64,000 nt of DNA, from assembly GCF_947489355.1 (NCBI RefSeq), contig NZ_CANLDD010000008.1:1-64000 (forward strand), given 5' to 3'. Below are positions 26,391-37,515 of the stretch, piece after piece (positions within the stretch are counted from its first letter, which is position 1; every line of letters starts with the position of its first letter). The translations under genes and the position numbers were made by a program. Source of the stretch: an uncultured Microbulbifer sp. GTDB lineage: Bacteria; Pseudomonadota; Gammaproteobacteria; Pseudomonadales; Cellvibrionaceae. The notes below the pieces were generated by a model. The model searched no databases, had not been told where the DNA came from, and was given only the letters and a program-made list of their open reading frames with translations.

Positions 26391-27766
26391 TCCGCACGTT
26401 ATCTCTTCAGCAGTTACAGAGTCGTTTTGGCGGTGCGTTGATCAATGGCTCCTGCGAGTTTTCGCGCGTTTGTACCGACACCCGCAAACTGGATCCCCAG
26501 GCCCTGTTTGTTGCCCTGGTGGGTGACAACTTTGATGCGCACGATTTTGTCGGTGGGCTGGATGGCCAGGTTCTGGGGCTGGTGGTGGAGCGTGAAGTGC
26601 CCGGTTGCCACCTGCCTCAGTGGCGCGTGCAAGATACCACGATAGCACTCGGACAAATTGGCCTGTTGTGCCGTGAGCAGTTTGAGGGGCCGGTCATTGC
26701 CATTACCGGTTCCTGCGGCAAGACCACGGTCAAAGAAATGTTGTGTGAAATTTTTTCTCTGCACCACACACCCTGTGTGACCAGGGGGAATTTAAACAAT
26801 CAGTTCGGTCTGCCGATGACCCTTTTTGCGCTCTGTGGGCAGCACGATGTTTTGATTCTGGAGATGGGCGCCAACGCCCCGGACGATATCGGTTATCTCT
26901 GCAGTATCGGCAAACCCCAAGTGAGCGCGATCACCAATGTCATGCCCGCGCATGTGGAAGGGTTTGGTTCGGTAGATGCCATCGCAAAAGCGAAAGGGCA
27001 GGTTTATACCTGCCTGGGTGTCGGTGGTACCGCGGTGATCAATGCCGATGACGGCTACGCGGATTACTGGCGCGGGCGGATGCCCGAGGGGGTTCGGACC
27101 CTGGAGGTGGGTCTCAGCAACCCCTGTGCCATTCATGCGGAGAATATTGCCTTGGATGAAAGTGGCTGTGCCACGTTTGATCTGGTGATTGAGGGGGTAT
27201 CCCACCCGGTGGCGCTGCGGTTACTCGGCGAGCACAATGTGCACAACGCCTTAATTGCCGCCGGTTGCGCATTCGCCAGCGGTATTCCGGCTGTGGACAT
27301 TGCGCGCGGTCTTGCCGGTCTCGGTGGTGTGACCGGGCGCCTGCAGGCGCACCAGGGCATCCTTGGTGCGACGGTCATCGACGATAGCTACAACGCAAAT
27401 CCAGGCTCTGTGGGTGCGGCCATTGAATTGCTGGCGCAGCGTCCGGGCAGGAAAATCCTGGTGCTCGGTGATATGGCTGAGTTGGGGCCGGATGCGGAAG
27501 GGCTGCATCGCAGTGTCGGTGTCCTGGCGCGCAAACGCGGCCTCGATGCCCTGTTTACTCTGGGGCCGCTGGGCACAGCCGCCAGTATGGCCTTTGGCGC
27601 GGGCCATCATGATGCCCTGCATAATTACCGGGAGAGAGCACCGCTGATCGCGGCGGTGTCCCGCGAACTGGACAAAAATACCACCGTATTGGTGAAGGGT
27701 TCACGCAGCGCGCGCATGGAACTGGTGGCTCAGGCACTGCTCGGCAACAGCAGGGGAGAGAAGTAA
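26387..27766 (+). CDS. murF: UDP-N-acetylmuramoyl-tripeptide-D-alanyl-D-alanine ligase MurF
   Basis: Adds D-Ala-D-Ala to the UDP-MurNAc tripeptide using ATP. The loop [14 protein letters not shown], the [13 protein letters not shown] segment and [12 protein letters not shown] are MurF signatures. GTG start with a four-base overlap on murE; its TAA overlaps the mraY ATG by one base. D-Ala-D-Ala must come from a ligase encoded elsewhere, because no ddl is seen in this window. Confidence 0.95.
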   Translation: MIRTLSLQQLQSRFGGALINGSCEFSRVCTDTRKLDPQALFVALVGDNFDAHDFVGGLDGQVLGLVVEREVPGCHLPQWRVQDTTIALGQIGLLCREQFEGPVIAITGSCGKTTVKEMLCEIFSLHHTPCVTRGNLNNQFGLPMTLFALCGQHDVLILEMGANAPDDIGYLCSIGKPQVSAITNVMPAHVEGFGSVDAIAKAKGQVYTCLGVGGTAVINADDGYADYWRGRMPEGVRTLEVGLSNPCAIHAENIALDESGCATFDLVIEGVSHPVALRLLGEHNVHNALIAAGCAFASGIPAVDIARGLAGLGGVTGRLQAHQGILGATVIDDSYNANPGSVGAAIELLAQRPGRKILVLGDMAELGPDAEGLHRSVGVLARKRGLDALFTLGPLGTAASMAFGAGHHDALHNYRERAPLIAAVSRELDKNTTVLVKGSRSARMELVAQALLGNSRGEK

Positions 27767-28851
27767 TGCTGCTTTGGCTGGCAGAAATATTGCAAAAATA
27801 TGTAAGCGCCTTTGCGGTCTTCAACTACCTGACGGTGCGTGCCATTCTGGCGGCACTGACCGCCCTGGGTATTTCCCTGGTTGTGGGGCCGCGTATGATC
27901 AACTGGTTGAACCAGTTGCAGGTAGGGCAGGCTATTCGCGATGACGGCCCGCAAAGCCACCTGAGCAAATCCGGTACGCCCACCATGGGCGGCACACTGA
28001 TCCTCGCCTCGATTTTTTCCTCGGCACTGTTGTGGTCGGACCTGGGCAACCGCTATGTCTGGGTCACGCTACTGGTGACTTTTATTTTTGGTGCGGTCGG
28101 ATTTGTGGATGACTACAAAAAAGTTGTGCACAGAAATCCCCGTGGCCTGATTGCCCGCTGGAAGTATTTCTGGCAGTCCATCGCCGGGCTGGGCGCGGCG
28201 ATCTATTTGTATATGAGTGCGGTAAGTCCTGCTGAGACACAGTTTTTTGTGCCTTTTTTCAAAGACGTTGCCATCAATCTGGGTCCGGTTAGTTTTGTTC
28301 TGCTGACGTATTTTGTGGTGGTGGGCTCCAGCAATGCCGTGAACCTGACCGATGGCCTCGATGGCCTGGCGATTATGCCCACGGTCATGGTGGGGGGCGC
28401 CCTGGGCGTTATCGCCTATTTGTCCGGGCATGTGGAGTTTGCCAATTACCTGCATATACCCGCGATTGCCGGTGCCGGGGAACTGGCGGTCATTTGTGCG
28501 GCTCTGTGTGGCGCGGGGCTCGGGTTTTTGTGGTTTAACACCTATCCGGCGCAGGTGTTTATGGGGGATGTGGGTGCGCTGGCTCTGGGCGCGGCACTGG
28601 GGATTGTCGCGGTAATCACCCGCCATGAAATCGTGTTGTTCATCATGGGTGGGGTGTTCGTTATGGAAACGGTATCCGTCATCCTGCAGGTGGCGTCGTT
28701 CAAACTAACCGGCAAACGTATTTTCCGCATGGCGCCGCTGCACCACCATTTTGAACTGAAAGGCTGGCCGGAACCGCGGGTGATTGTCCGTTTTTGGATT
28801 ATCACCGTGATTCTGGTGCTGGCCGGGCTGGCGACGTTGAAACTTCGGTAA
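27766..28851 (+). CDS. mraY: Phospho-N-acetylmuramoyl-pentapeptide transferase MraY
   Basis: Integral membrane enzyme that transfers phospho-MurNAc-pentapeptide to undecaprenyl phosphate, forming lipid I. About ten transmembrane helices; catalytic signatures include [19 protein letters not shown] and [15 protein letters not shown], plus the HHHFELKGW loop. 361 residues, standard length. It is translationally coupled to murF. Confidence 0.96.
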   Translation: MLLWLAEILQKYVSAFAVFNYLTVRAILAALTALGISLVVGPRMINWLNQLQVGQAIRDDGPQSHLSKSGTPTMGGTLILASIFSSALLWSDLGNRYVWVTLLVTFIFGAVGFVDDYKKVVHRNPRGLIARWKYFWQSIAGLGAAIYLYMSAVSPAETQFFVPFFKDVAINLGPVSFVLLTYFVVVGSSNAVNLTDGLDGLAIMPTVMVGGALGVIAYLSGHVEFANYLHIPAIAGAGELAVICAALCGAGLGFLWFNTYPAQVFMGDVGALALGAALGIVAVITRHEIVLFIMGGVFVMETVSVILQVASFKLTGKRIFRMAPLHHHFELKGWPEPRVIVRFWIITVILVLAGLATLKLR

Positions 28852-28859
28852 ATGACACA

Positions 28860-30239
28860 ATGAGCCTGATCGCAACTTCGCAGCGGGAACTGGTAATCGG
28901 ACTGGGTGCTACCGGAAAATCGGTGGTGCGCTACCTGCTGCGCAATGGTTATGCCCCGGTGGTTGCCGACAGCCGCGACCATCCGCCGGGACTCGGGTCC
29001 TTCCGCCGGGAGTTTCCGCAGGTCCCTGTGGAAACGGGATCACTGAGCCCTGATACGGTACTTGCGGCCAGTGAAATTATTGCCAGCCCCGGCATTGCGC
29101 TGGCCGAGCCCGTATTGCAGCGCGCCATTGACGCGGGTATCCCGGTGATCGGGGACATCGAGCTGTTTGCACGGGCGCTCGCCAGGGAAAAATCATCGCT
29201 AAAGTTGGCAGCGGTCACCGGTTCAAATGGCAAAAGCACGGTGACCACCCTGCTTGGCAGAATGGCAGAGGCGGCTGGCAAAACGGTGCGTATCGGTGGC
29301 AATATCGGTGTGCCGGTGCTCGATCTGTTACAGGAACCGATACCGCAACTGTATGTGTTGGAGCTGTCCAGCTTTCAACTGGAGACCACCTACTCGCTGA
29401 CGCCCACAGTGGCCACCGTGTTGAATCTGAGTGCGGATCATATGGACCGCTACCCCGGCATGGTGGAATACCACCGGGCCAAACAGCGGATTTACCGCCA
29501 TGCACAGCAGTTTGTCATCAACCGAGCGGACCCGCTGACCCGGGCACCTCTATCCCGGGGCAAATGCGAGTGGAGTTTTGGTCTGGACCAGCCCGACCTG
29601 AATCAGTTCGGGGTGCGCACTGTCGGCGGACAGAACTGGCTGGCACAGGGTGCCAAAGCCCTGTTGCCGGTCGATGCGCTGGCGATGGTTGGCAGACACA
29701 ATGTCGCCAATGCGCTGGCTGCTTTGGCGATGGGTAATGCTGTCAGTCTGCCCATGGACGCCATGTTGTCGGTACTGCGCACTTTCAGGGGGCTGCCCCA
29801 TCGCTGTGAGCGGACCGCTGACCTGGATGGCGTTGTCTATGTAAACGACTCCAAAGGCACCAATGTCGGCGCAACGCAGGCGGCGCTGGATGGATTGGCA
29901 ACAGCCACCCGCAAGATTGTGCTGATCGCCGGCGGCGATGGCAAAGGGGCAGATTTTTCCGCGTTGAGCAACAGCGCTGCCGCGCTGCGCGCAATGATAT
30001 CCATTGGGTCAGACGGTGACAGGGTCGCCGAGGTTTTTGCGGGTAAGTGTACAATCCGCCGTGCGGCCAGCATGACCGAGGCAGTGGCACTGGCCCGATC
30101 CCTGGCACACAGTGGCGACTATGTACTCCTGTCCCCGGCCTGTGCCAGCTTCGATATGTACCGCAATTTTGAAGCCCGCGGTGAGGATTTTCGCCAGGTA
30201 GTAGCGGCGCTCTGCGAAAGCGCTGGAGGTGCGGGGTGA
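28860..30239 (+). CDS. murD: UDP-N-acetylmuramoylalanine-D-glutamate ligase MurD
   Basis: Adds D-glutamate to UDP-MurNAc-L-Ala. N-terminal Rossmann-like domain (ELVIGLGATGKSVVRYLL), ATP loop VTGSNGKSTVTTLL, and NDSKGTNVGATQAAL in the C-terminal domain. The start at 28860 (MSLIATSQREL) is chosen because the longer open frame runs back into mraY. The last four bases overlap the ftsW GTG start. Confidence 0.95.
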   Translation: MSLIATSQRELVIGLGATGKSVVRYLLRNGYAPVVADSRDHPPGLGSFRREFPQVPVETGSLSPDTVLAASEIIASPGIALAEPVLQRAIDAGIPVIGDIELFARALAREKSSLKLAAVTGSNGKSTVTTLLGRMAEAAGKTVRIGGNIGVPVLDLLQEPIPQLYVLELSSFQLETTYSLTPTVATVLNLSADHMDRYPGMVEYHRAKQRIYRHAQQFVINRADPLTRAPLSRGKCEWSFGLDQPDLNQFGVRTVGGQNWLAQGAKALLPVDALAMVGRHNVANALAALAMGNAVSLPMDAMLSVLRTFRGLPHRCERTADLDGVVYVNDSKGTNVGATQAALDGLATATRKIVLIAGGDGKGADFSALSNSAAALRAMISIGSDGDRVAEVFAGKCTIRRAASMTEAVALARSLAHSGDYVLLSPACASFDMYRNFEARGEDFRQVVAALCESAGGAG

Positions 30240-31459
30240 ATGCGTTGACGCCTTCGCCTCACAAGCGCGAACTCCTCGATAGGCTTTTACCCTTTAGTGT
30301 GCTGGCACTGGTCAGTATCGGCGTGGTGATGGTGGCCTCGTCCTCTATTGCCTTTGCCTCCGATATATACGCAGACCCCTGGTACTTTCTCAAGCGGCAC
30401 CTGGCTTTCCTGGCGATCGGTGGCGTGGTGGCATTGGTTGTGAGCCAGATTCCCCTGGCGATTTGGTCGCGCCTATCCTGGCCATTGCTGCTGTTTGCCT
30501 GTCTGTTACTGATTGCAGTGCTGGTACCGGGTATTGGCCGGGAGGTGAATGGTAGCCAGCGCTGGCTGATGTTTGGCGGTATCACCATTCAACCTGCGGA
30601 GGTGGCCAAGTTCTGTATGCTGGTTTTTTTCGCCAGTTTTTTGACCCGCCGCAACAGGCAACTGCATCACTGGAGCAGCTTTATGGTGCCGGTGACGGTG
30701 CTGGGGATCTTCGCGCTACTACTGCTGTTGCAACCGGATTTTGGCTCGGTTGTGGTGTTATCCGGCACGGTACTGGCGATGGTTTTTCTCGGCGGTGCGC
30801 GTCTGCCCCATACCTTTTTATTGGTGCTGGCGGCGGCCAGTGGTCTGGCGCTGATGGCCCTGATGAGCCCCTACCGCTTACAGCGATTGCTGACATTTCT
30901 GGATCCCTGGGGGGATCAATTTGCCAGTGGCTACCAGCTCACCCAGTCGCTGATCGCTTTTGGTCGCGGAGAATGGTTTGGGGTTGGCCTGGGTAACAGT
31001 GTGCAGAAACTGTTTTACTTGCCCGAGGCGCACACGGATTTTATTTTTGCCATTCTCGCCGAGGAGTGGGGTATGTTGGGCGGCTTGGTTGTGATCGGCC
31101 TCTTTGTGGTGCTGACCTGTTCACTATTGCGACTGGTGCGCATGGCCCTGGTGCGGCAGAATTTTTTTGCCGCTTTGCTGGCTTTTGGCATGGCGTTTCT
31201 GTTGGCAGGGCAGGCGTTTGTGAATATGGGTGTGGCCTCGGGCCTGCTGCCCACCAAGGGATTGACTCTGCCGTTTGTCAGTTCCGGCGGCAGTAGTCTG
31301 GTTGTGTGCTGCGCGCTGTTGGGATTGGCAGTGCGTATAGGCGGCGAAATGCGCCCGCAGGACGAAGGCGGTGGTGCGCGCCAGGGGCTTTGGCAGCAAC
31401 TGCCGGTATTTGCCCGGCGCCGGGCCGGGAGACGGGTACACAGTGGGGGGGCGGTTTGA
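30236..31459 (+). CDS. ftsW: Septal peptidoglycan polymerase FtsW
   Basis: SEDS-family lipid II glycosyltransferase that works with FtsI at the septum. Ten predicted membrane helices; conserved stretches REVNGSQRWL, QPAEVAKF, LQPDFGS, and the late AHTDFIFAILAEEWGMLGG and PTKGLTLPFVSSGGSSLV. GTG start in a four-base overlap with murD. Its stop overlaps the murG ATG (TGATG). Confidence 0.95.
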   Translation: MNALTPSPHKRELLDRLLPFSVLALVSIGVVMVASSSIAFASDIYADPWYFLKRHLAFLAIGGVVALVVSQIPLAIWSRLSWPLLLFACLLLIAVLVPGIGREVNGSQRWLMFGGITIQPAEVAKFCMLVFFASFLTRRNRQLHHWSSFMVPVTVLGIFALLLLLQPDFGSVVVLSGTVLAMVFLGGARLPHTFLLVLAAASGLALMALMSPYRLQRLLTFLDPWGDQFASGYQLTQSLIAFGRGEWFGVGLGNSVQKLFYLPEAHTDFIFAILAEEWGMLGGLVVIGLFVVLTCSLLRLVRMALVRQNFFAALLAFGMAFLLAGQAFVNMGVASGLLPTKGLTLPFVSSGGSSLVVCCALLGLAVRIGGEMRPQDEGGGARQGLWQQLPVFARRRAGRRVHSGGAV

Positions 31460-32574
31460 TGTCCCGGGAGAGAAACACCTTTTCGGGTAAACGTTTTTTA
31501 CTCATGGCGGGTGGCACCGGGGGACATGTCTTCCCGGCACTGGCGGTGGCGCAGGCTCTGCGGGAGCAGGGGGCCAGAGTCGAATGGCTGGGCACCAGGC
31601 AGGGTATTGAAGCGCGTCTGGTGCCACCGGCCAATATCCCGTTGCACTGTATTGCAGTTGAAGGGCTGCGCGGTAAAGGCAGACTGGCCCTGCTGAAGGC
31701 GCCTGTGCAGATTGCACGCGCTGTGCGTCAGGCGCGTGCGGTGATCGGGAAGGTGCAGCCCGATGCTGTACTCGGGTTCGGCGGGTTTGTCACCGGCCCC
31801 GGCGGCGTGGCGGCACGCCTCAGTGGCAGGCCGCTGATTATTCACGAGCAAAACGCCGTGGCCGGCACCACCAATAAGCTGCTTTCCCGTATTGCCAACC
31901 GGGTGCTGGAGGCGTTTCCCAGCGGTTTGCCGCGGGCCCGGCAAGTGGGCAATCCGGTGCGTCGTGAAATTGCCCAACTGCCGGCGCCGCAATTGCGTAT
32001 TGGTACTGAGTTGCCACTGCGTCTGCTGGTGCTAGGCGGCAGTCTAGGGGCTGCTGCCATTAACGCAATGGTGCCGGAGGCCATTGCCCTGCTGCAGCCG
32101 TCACAGCGTCCAAATGTGGTGCACCAGGCCGGTGAAAGTCACTTGGTACGGGCACGGGAGGCCTACCGGGCCGCCGGCGTAGCGGCAGAGGTTGTGCCTT
32201 TTATCGGCGATATGGCCGAGGCGTATAGTGCTGCCGACCTGATACTGTGCCGTGCGGGAGCGCTCACGGTATCGGAAATTGCCGCGGCCGGCATCGGTGC
32301 GATTATGGTGCCTTTTCCCTTTGCGATAGACGACCACCAGACACGCAATGGACAGTGGTTACAGGATGCGGGGGGGGCGATTGTGGTTCAGCAGCGCGAG
32401 ATGGATGCGCAAAAACTGTCAGAACTTCTGCAAAAATTATTGGCGGACCCGCAGAAACTACTGGAGATGGCGCAGGCCGCGCGGCGTGTAGCGAAAGTCG
32501 ATGCAACACAGCAGGTGGTGGCCGCCTGTGCAGAGGCGCTGGCGAGACAAGAGAGGCCAATGAGTGAAGGTTGA
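31459..32574 (+). CDS. murG: Lipid II synthase MurG
   Basis: Peripheral membrane GT-B glycosyltransferase adding GlcNAc to lipid I. N-terminal glycine-rich loop [18 protein letters not shown], the second loop [28 protein letters not shown], and the UDP-GlcNAc site [16 protein letters not shown] with [13 protein letters not shown]. The start at 31459 fits the family length (371 residues); upstream in-frame codons lie within ftsW. Confidence 0.95.
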   Translation: MSRERNTFSGKRFLLMAGGTGGHVFPALAVAQALREQGARVEWLGTRQGIEARLVPPANIPLHCIAVEGLRGKGRLALLKAPVQIARAVRQARAVIGKVQPDAVLGFGGFVTGPGGVAARLSGRPLIIHEQNAVAGTTNKLLSRIANRVLEAFPSGLPRARQVGNPVRREIAQLPAPQLRIGTELPLRLLVLGGSLGAAAINAMVPEAIALLQPSQRPNVVHQAGESHLVRAREAYRAAGVAAEVVPFIGDMAEAYSAADLILCRAGALTVSEIAAAGIGAIMVPFPFAIDDHQTRNGQWLQDAGGAIVVQQREMDAQKLSELLQKLLADPQKLLEMAQAARRVAKVDATQQVVAACAEALARQERPMSEG

Positions 32575-32578
32575 GAGC

Positions 32579-34042
32579 ATGTCTTTTGAGTGGGCAAACG
32601 CAGATCAGGGTTACGCTGTACCGGCGATGCGCCGTATCCGCCGTATTCACTTTATCGGTGTGGGCGGTGCCGGGATGAGTGGCATCGCGGAGGTATTGCA
32701 AAATCAGGGATACGAGGTTTCCGGCTCGGATCTGCGCGAGTCCCCACTGACCGAGCGACTGCGCAAGCTGGGTGTCAGGGTGGCAATCGGACACAGCGAG
32801 GACAATATCAGGGATGTGGATGTTGTGGTGAATTCATCGGCGATCCAAGCTGACAATCCGGAGCTGGCTGCGGCCCATGAAAAGCGGATTCCGGTGGTGC
32901 GCCGTGCTGAAATGCTCGGGGAATTGATGCGCTACCGCTACGGTATTGCCGTGGCGGGCACGCACGGTAAAACCACCACCACGAGCCTGATTGCGGCCAT
33001 TTTTGCCGCGGATGAAAAAGATCCGACCTTTGTGATCGGGGGCCTGGTCAATGCAGCCGGCGCCAATGCGGCGCTCGGCGAGAGCCGCTACCTGATCGCA
33101 GAGGCCGATGAGAGCGATGCGTCATTTATCCACCTGCAGCCCATGGTGACGGTGATTACCAACATCGATGCGGATCATATGGAGACCTATGGGGGGGATT
33201 TTGAGCGAGTAAAGCAGATCTTTATTGATTTCGTGCACAACCTGCCGTTTTACGGATTGGCGGTAGTCTGCGGTGATGAGGCCAATATCCAGGAAGTTAT
33301 CCCGAAATTTTCCCGCCCGGTACTGACCTATGGATTTGCTGAGGGCAATGACTTCCGTATCGTCGAGGTCAATCAGGAGCCGTTGCGCAGTCACTTTAGC
33401 GTGCAGCGCCCCGGAGGGGATCTGCTGCGGGTATCGGTGAACACGCCGGGTATTCACAACGTGCTCAATGCCACAGCGGCGATTGCTGTGGCTGCGGAGG
33501 AGGGGATCAGTGACGAGGCTATTTGCCGGGGTCTGGAGGGTTTTCAGGGCGTGGGTCGCCGCTTTCAGATTTTTGGACATTTTTCCATAAGTGACGACAG
33601 CAGCGCGGCAAAAGTGATGCTGGTGGATGACTATGGTCACCATCCACGGGAAGTGGCCGCAACCATCAAGACGGTGCGCGATGGCTGGCCGGACAGGCGC
33701 CTCGTGATGATCTACCAGCCGCACCGTTATACCCGCACCAGGGATCTGTTTGAAGATTTCGTTCAGGTTCTGTCTGGCGTGGACAAATTAGTTTTGCTGG
33801 ATGTATACAGCGCGGGCGAAGCGCCAATAGCCGGTGCCGATGGACGCACCCTGGCGCGCAGCCTGCGTAACCGCGGCCAGGTCGATCCGGTTTTTGCCGA
33901 AACAATCGATCAGGTGCCGCCAGTACTGGCGGACCTTCTCGAACCGGGCGATGTGGTGTTGACCCAGGGCGCGGGCAATGTGGGTGCCTTGTCTCAAAAG
34001 CTGGCGCAGTGGCGTCTGGGTGAAAAACTCTCTGAGGCCTGA
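32579..34042 (+). CDS. murC: UDP-N-acetylmuramate-L-alanine ligase MurC
   Basis: First Mur ligase of the stem peptide; joins L-alanine to UDP-MurNAc. N-terminal [19 protein letters not shown] loop [24 protein letters not shown], and [13 protein letters not shown] are diagnostic. The ATG at 32579 gives MSFEWAN; a GTG five codons earlier (32564) within the murG end is possible. About 487 residues. It is followed by ftsQ without an intervening ddl. Confidence 0.95.
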   Translation: MSFEWANADQGYAVPAMRRIRRIHFIGVGGAGMSGIAEVLQNQGYEVSGSDLRESPLTERLRKLGVRVAIGHSEDNIRDVDVVVNSSAIQADNPELAAAHEKRIPVVRRAEMLGELMRYRYGIAVAGTHGKTTTTSLIAAIFAADEKDPTFVIGGLVNAAGANAALGESRYLIAEADESDASFIHLQPMVTVITNIDADHMETYGGDFERVKQIFIDFVHNLPFYGLAVVCGDEANIQEVIPKFSRPVLTYGFAEGNDFRIVEVNQEPLRSHFSVQRPGGDLLRVSVNTPGIHNVLNATAAIAVAAEEGISDEAICRGLEGFQGVGRRFQIFGHFSISDDSSAAKVMLVDDYGHHPREVAATIKTVRDGWPDRRLVMIYQPHRYTRTRDLFEDFVQVLSGVDKLVLLDVYSAGEAPIAGADGRTLARSLRNRGQVDPVFAETIDQVPPVLADLLEPGDVVLTQGAGNVGALSQKLAQWRLGEKLSEA

Positions 34043-34073
34043 GGGCAGGGTGGAGTCCACAGGAGAGAAGCCT

Positions 34074-34859
34074 GTGAAGAAAAAAAGCAGATCTTTACGC
34101 GGGGCGCGGCCTTTAGGGGCGCGGGAGTCTGCTGCCGGTATTTCCCGGCGCTCCGGGTTGATGTTGGTATTCGTTGTGAGTCTGGCCTGCGGGCTGCTTA
34201 CTGGTGGTCACTGGTTGTGGCAGAGACTTCAGGCGGTGCCACTGGGGAAAATGGATGCACTGGAGCAGGTAGAGGTCCGCGGGGTTTTTAACGCGGTGCG
34301 TGAGGCGCAGTTAAAGGAAATATTGCTGCCTTATTTGCAGGCCGGTTTTTTTTCCGCGGATATCCGTGCGATGCAATCGGCGCTGTTGGCCAATCCCTGG
34401 GTTACCTCGGTGTCGATCCGCCGGCGCTGGCCGAGCGGGGTTCTGGTGGAGATTGCGGAAGCACAGCCTCTCGCGGTATGGGGAGGTGACCGGTTGCTGG
34501 TTGCGAGTGGGGCATTGTTGCCGAGACCGGTATACATGCGCGTGAAAGCACTCCCCGAGCTCGCCGGGGATGAGTTGCTGGTGGGACAGATTATGACACA
34601 GTACCAGGCCCTTGCGGGCATTCTGACTACCCGGGATATGGAGGTCAAGCGGTTGTCATTTGACGACCTGGGCGGTTGGCGCCTGGAATTGGTATCGGGA
34701 ATTGCATTAAAACTGGGGCATGATGCGCTGTTGGAACGTGTCAACCGCTTCCTTTTCCTGAGCCGCGGATTGCTCGCGCCGCATTTGCACAAAGTGGCCG
34801 GGGTGGATACCCGTTACGGCAATGCGGTAGCGGTTCAGTGGAAGAATGGGCAGGAGTGA
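34074..34859 (+). CDS. ftsQ: Cell division protein FtsQ
   Basis: Bitopic division protein linking early and late divisome parts. Basic cytoplasmic N-terminus, one transmembrane helix (LMLVFVVSLACGLLTGGHWLW), POTRA domain beginning EQVEVRGVFNAVREAQLKEIL, and the FtsQ beta domain (PWVTSVSIRRRWPSGVLVEIAEAQPLAVW and GVDTRYGNAVAVQW). A GTG at 34074 follows AGGAGAG and is chosen over an earlier frame overlapping murC. Confidence 0.93.
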   Translation: MKKKSRSLRGARPLGARESAAGISRRSGLMLVFVVSLACGLLTGGHWLWQRLQAVPLGKMDALEQVEVRGVFNAVREAQLKEILLPYLQAGFFSADIRAMQSALLANPWVTSVSIRRRWPSGVLVEIAEAQPLAVWGGDRLLVASGALLPRPVYMRVKALPELAGDELLVGQIMTQYQALAGILTTRDMEVKRLSFDDLGGWRLELVSGIALKLGHDALLERVNRFLFLSRGLLAPHLHKVAGVDTRYGNAVAVQWKNGQE

Positions 34860-34971
34860 ACAGGGAGGCGGAGAGACTGCGGTTGAAAATGCGGTTGAAA
34901 AGCGAAGGTGGTATTTCTGCGGGATTTCATTGGCGAGGCCGGGCACACAGCCCTGCGAGGTTGGTAGCAAC

Positions 34972-36207
34972 ATGACACAAGTATCCGATCAGCGCATGAT
35001 GGTGGGACTGGATATCGGCACCTCCAAGGTGGTCGCCATTGTGGGCGAGGTTTCCGCTGGTGGCGAACTCAATATTGTCGGTATTGGCTCCCATCGCTCC
35101 ACCGGCATGAAAAAGGGTGTGGTGGTGAATATCGAATCCACCGTGCAATCCATTCAGCGCGCGGTGGAGGAAGCGGAACTGATGGCGGGTTGTGAAATTC
35201 ACTCCGTCTATGCCGGTATCGCCGGCAGCCATATTCGCAGTCTGAATTCCCACGGTATTGTCGCCATCAAGGACCGGGAGGTGACCCAGCAGGATCTCGA
35301 CCGGGTAATAGATGCAGCGCGGGCAGTCGCAATCCCGGCGGACCAGAAGATTCTGCACACACTCCCCCAGGAGTATCTGATCGATAACCAGGAGGGGGTC
35401 AAAGAGCCACTGGGAATGTCCGGGGTGCGCCTGGAGGCGAAAGTGCACCTGGTCAGCGGTGCGGTTAATGCCGCGCAGAATATTGAAAAATGTATCCGCC
35501 GCTGTGGCCTCGAGGTTGAGGATGTCATTCTGGAGCAACTGGCCTCCAGCTATGCGGTGTTGACCGAAGATGAGAAAGAGCTGGGGGTGTGCATGGTGGA
35601 TATCGGTGGGGGTACCACCGATATCGCCGTGTTCACCGGCGGCTCGATTCGCCACACCGGGGTGATACCCATCGCCGGAGACCAGGTGAGCAACGATATC
35701 GCCATGGCCCTGCGTACACCGACACCGCATGCAGAGGAGCTGAAAATCAAATATGCCTGCGCGCTGGCCAAACTTGCCCGGGAGGGCGAGACCATCAAGG
35801 TGCCGAGTGTGGGCGACAGGGCGCCCAGGGATTTATCCAGGCAGGCGCTGGCGGAAGTGATAGAGCCCCGTTACGACGAACTGTTTACCCTGGTGCAGGC
35901 CGAACTGCGCCGCAGTGGTTTTGAGGACCTGTGCGCGGCGGGCGTGGTGTTGACCGGTGGCTCCCCGAAGATGGAGGGTGCCGTTGAACTGGCCGAGGAG
36001 ATTTTCCATATGCCAGTGCGGCTTGCCGTGCCCCAGGGAATTTCCGGACTGACCGATATTGTGAACAATCCAATCTATTCCACCGGGGTTGGATTATTGA
36101 TGTACGCGATGCAGCAGGAAGAGGCCGCAGAAGGCAAAATGCAGCCCGCGCGCAACGAAAACCAGTGGTGGGACAAAGTGAAGCACTGGTTTCGCGGCAA
36201 CATGTAA
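34972..36207 (+). CDS. ftsA: Cell division protein FtsA
   Basis: Actin-like ATPase that tethers FtsZ to the membrane. Phosphate-binding GLDIGTSKVVAIVGEV, the second loop MVDIGGGTTDIAVF, adenosine site GVVLTGGSPKMEG, and the C-terminal amphipathic membrane-targeting helix WWDKVKHWFRGNM. The ATG at 34972 gives a usual 411 residues; the longer in-frame extension upstream is not family-like. A gap of 112 bases separates it from ftsQ. Confidence 0.95.
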   Translation: MTQVSDQRMMVGLDIGTSKVVAIVGEVSAGGELNIVGIGSHRSTGMKKGVVVNIESTVQSIQRAVEEAELMAGCEIHSVYAGIAGSHIRSLNSHGIVAIKDREVTQQDLDRVIDAARAVAIPADQKILHTLPQEYLIDNQEGVKEPLGMSGVRLEAKVHLVSGAVNAAQNIEKCIRRCGLEVEDVILEQLASSYAVLTEDEKELGVCMVDIGGGTTDIAVFTGGSIRHTGVIPIAGDQVSNDIAMALRTPTPHAEELKIKYACALAKLAREGETIKVPSVGDRAPRDLSRQALAEVIEPRYDELFTLVQAELRRSGFEDLCAAGVVLTGGSPKMEGAVELAEEIFHMPVRLAVPQGISGLTDIVNNPIYSTGVGLLMYAMQQEEAAEGKMQPARNENQWWDKVKHWFRGNM

Positions 36208-36294
36208 TAGCGTGCAACCAGAATTAGCCGTTTCGGAAGGGATTTTTTTCCGCACGGCAGTAGAATTCGACATGAGCAAGAAAGGGGAACAGCA

Positions 36295-37515
36295 ATGTTC
36301 GAACTAGTTGATAGTGTACAGGACAAACCTGTCATCAAGGTAATTGGTGTCGGCGGAGGCGGCGGCAATGCCGTGAAGCAGATGATTGCCAGTAATGTGG
36401 AGGGCGTGGACTTTATCTGCGCAAACACCGACGCCCAGGCCCTGAAAGATATCCAGGCACAAACCATCCTGCAATTGGGCAGTTCCATCACCCGCGGTTT
36501 GGGTGCCGGCGCCAACCCGGATATCGGTCGGCAATCGGCTCTGGAGGACCGCGACCGGATTGCCGAGGTGTTAAGCGGCGCGGACATGGTGTTTATCACA
36601 GCGGGCATGGGCGGCGGCACCGGAACTGGCGGCGCACCAGTGGTTGCCGAGGTCGCAAGAGAGCTCGGCATCCTCGCCGTAGCGGTTGTCACCCGCCCGT
36701 TCAAGATCGAGGGGCGCAAGCGCACCGTGGTGGCCGAGGAGGGTATCCTCGAGCTGCGCGACAAGGTCGACTCGCTGATCACTATTCCCAACGACCGCCT
36801 GCTGGAGGTACTGGGCAACAAGATCACCATGAAGTCCGCCTACAAGGAGGCCGACAACGTATTGCTCGGTGCGGTGCAGGGCATTGCCGACCTGATGATC
36901 CGCCCGGGGATTATGAACGTCGACTTTGCCGATGTGCGCACCGTAATGTCCGAAATGGGCATGGCCATGATGGGCTCCGGTTCCGCCATCGGCGAAAGCC
37001 GCGCGCGCGAAGCCGCGGAAAAAGCCGTGCGCAGTCCGCTTTTGGACAATGTCAACCTGTCTGGTGCCCGCGGTATTCTGGTTAACATCATCACTGGCAG
37101 CGAAGAGTCCGGTTGCCAGGAGCTGACCCTGGGTGAGTACTCTGAAGTTGGAGAGATTGTTCAGGAGATCGCTTCCGACGAAGCCACCGTGGTGATCGGT
37201 ACTGCGGTAGACGACAAACTCGGCGATGAGATGCGTGTGACGGTTGTCGCAGCGGGTCTGGGAGAGGGCACCTCGTCGGCGCGCCCTGCCAAAGTGGTGG
37301 ACAACGGCCGCCGTGGGGAGGCCCGCGAGCCCCGTGAAGCCCGCGAGATGCGCGAGCCCCACAGTGCTACCGGCCTGTCCCCGCGGGAGAGTGCGGATCC
37401 CCGTCCGCGCCTGGACGTCGAACGTCCCAGACGCCCGGCACCGGCGCCGAGCCCGGCGGATACGGATATGGAGTACCTGGATATTCCGGCCTTCCTGCGC
37501 CGCCAGGCCGACTGA
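36295..37515 (+). CDS. ftsZ: Cell division protein FtsZ
   Basis: Tubulin-like GTPase that forms the Z ring. N-terminal IKVIGVGGGGGNAV, GTP-binding tubulin signature GMGGGTGTGGAPVVAEVA (Gly where E. coli has Ala after GTGTG), and NVDFADVRTVM of the T7 region. A variable Arg/Glu/Pro-rich linker (about 325-390) leads to the conserved tail YLDIPAFLRRQAD that binds FtsA and ZipA. It is the last gene of the dcw cluster proper. Confidence 0.96.
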   Translation: MFELVDSVQDKPVIKVIGVGGGGGNAVKQMIASNVEGVDFICANTDAQALKDIQAQTILQLGSSITRGLGAGANPDIGRQSALEDRDRIAEVLSGADMVFITAGMGGGTGTGGAPVVAEVARELGILAVAVVTRPFKIEGRKRTVVAEEGILELRDKVDSLITIPNDRLLEVLGNKITMKSAYKEADNVLLGAVQGIADLMIRPGIMNVDFADVRTVMSEMGMAMMGSGSAIGESRAREAAEKAVRSPLLDNVNLSGARGILVNIITGSEESGCQELTLGEYSEVGEIVQEIASDEATVVIGTAVDDKLGDEMRVTVVAAGLGEGTSSARPAKVVDNGRRGEAREPREAREMREPHSATGLSPRESADPRPRLDVERPRRPAPAPSPADTDMEYLDIPAFLRRQAD

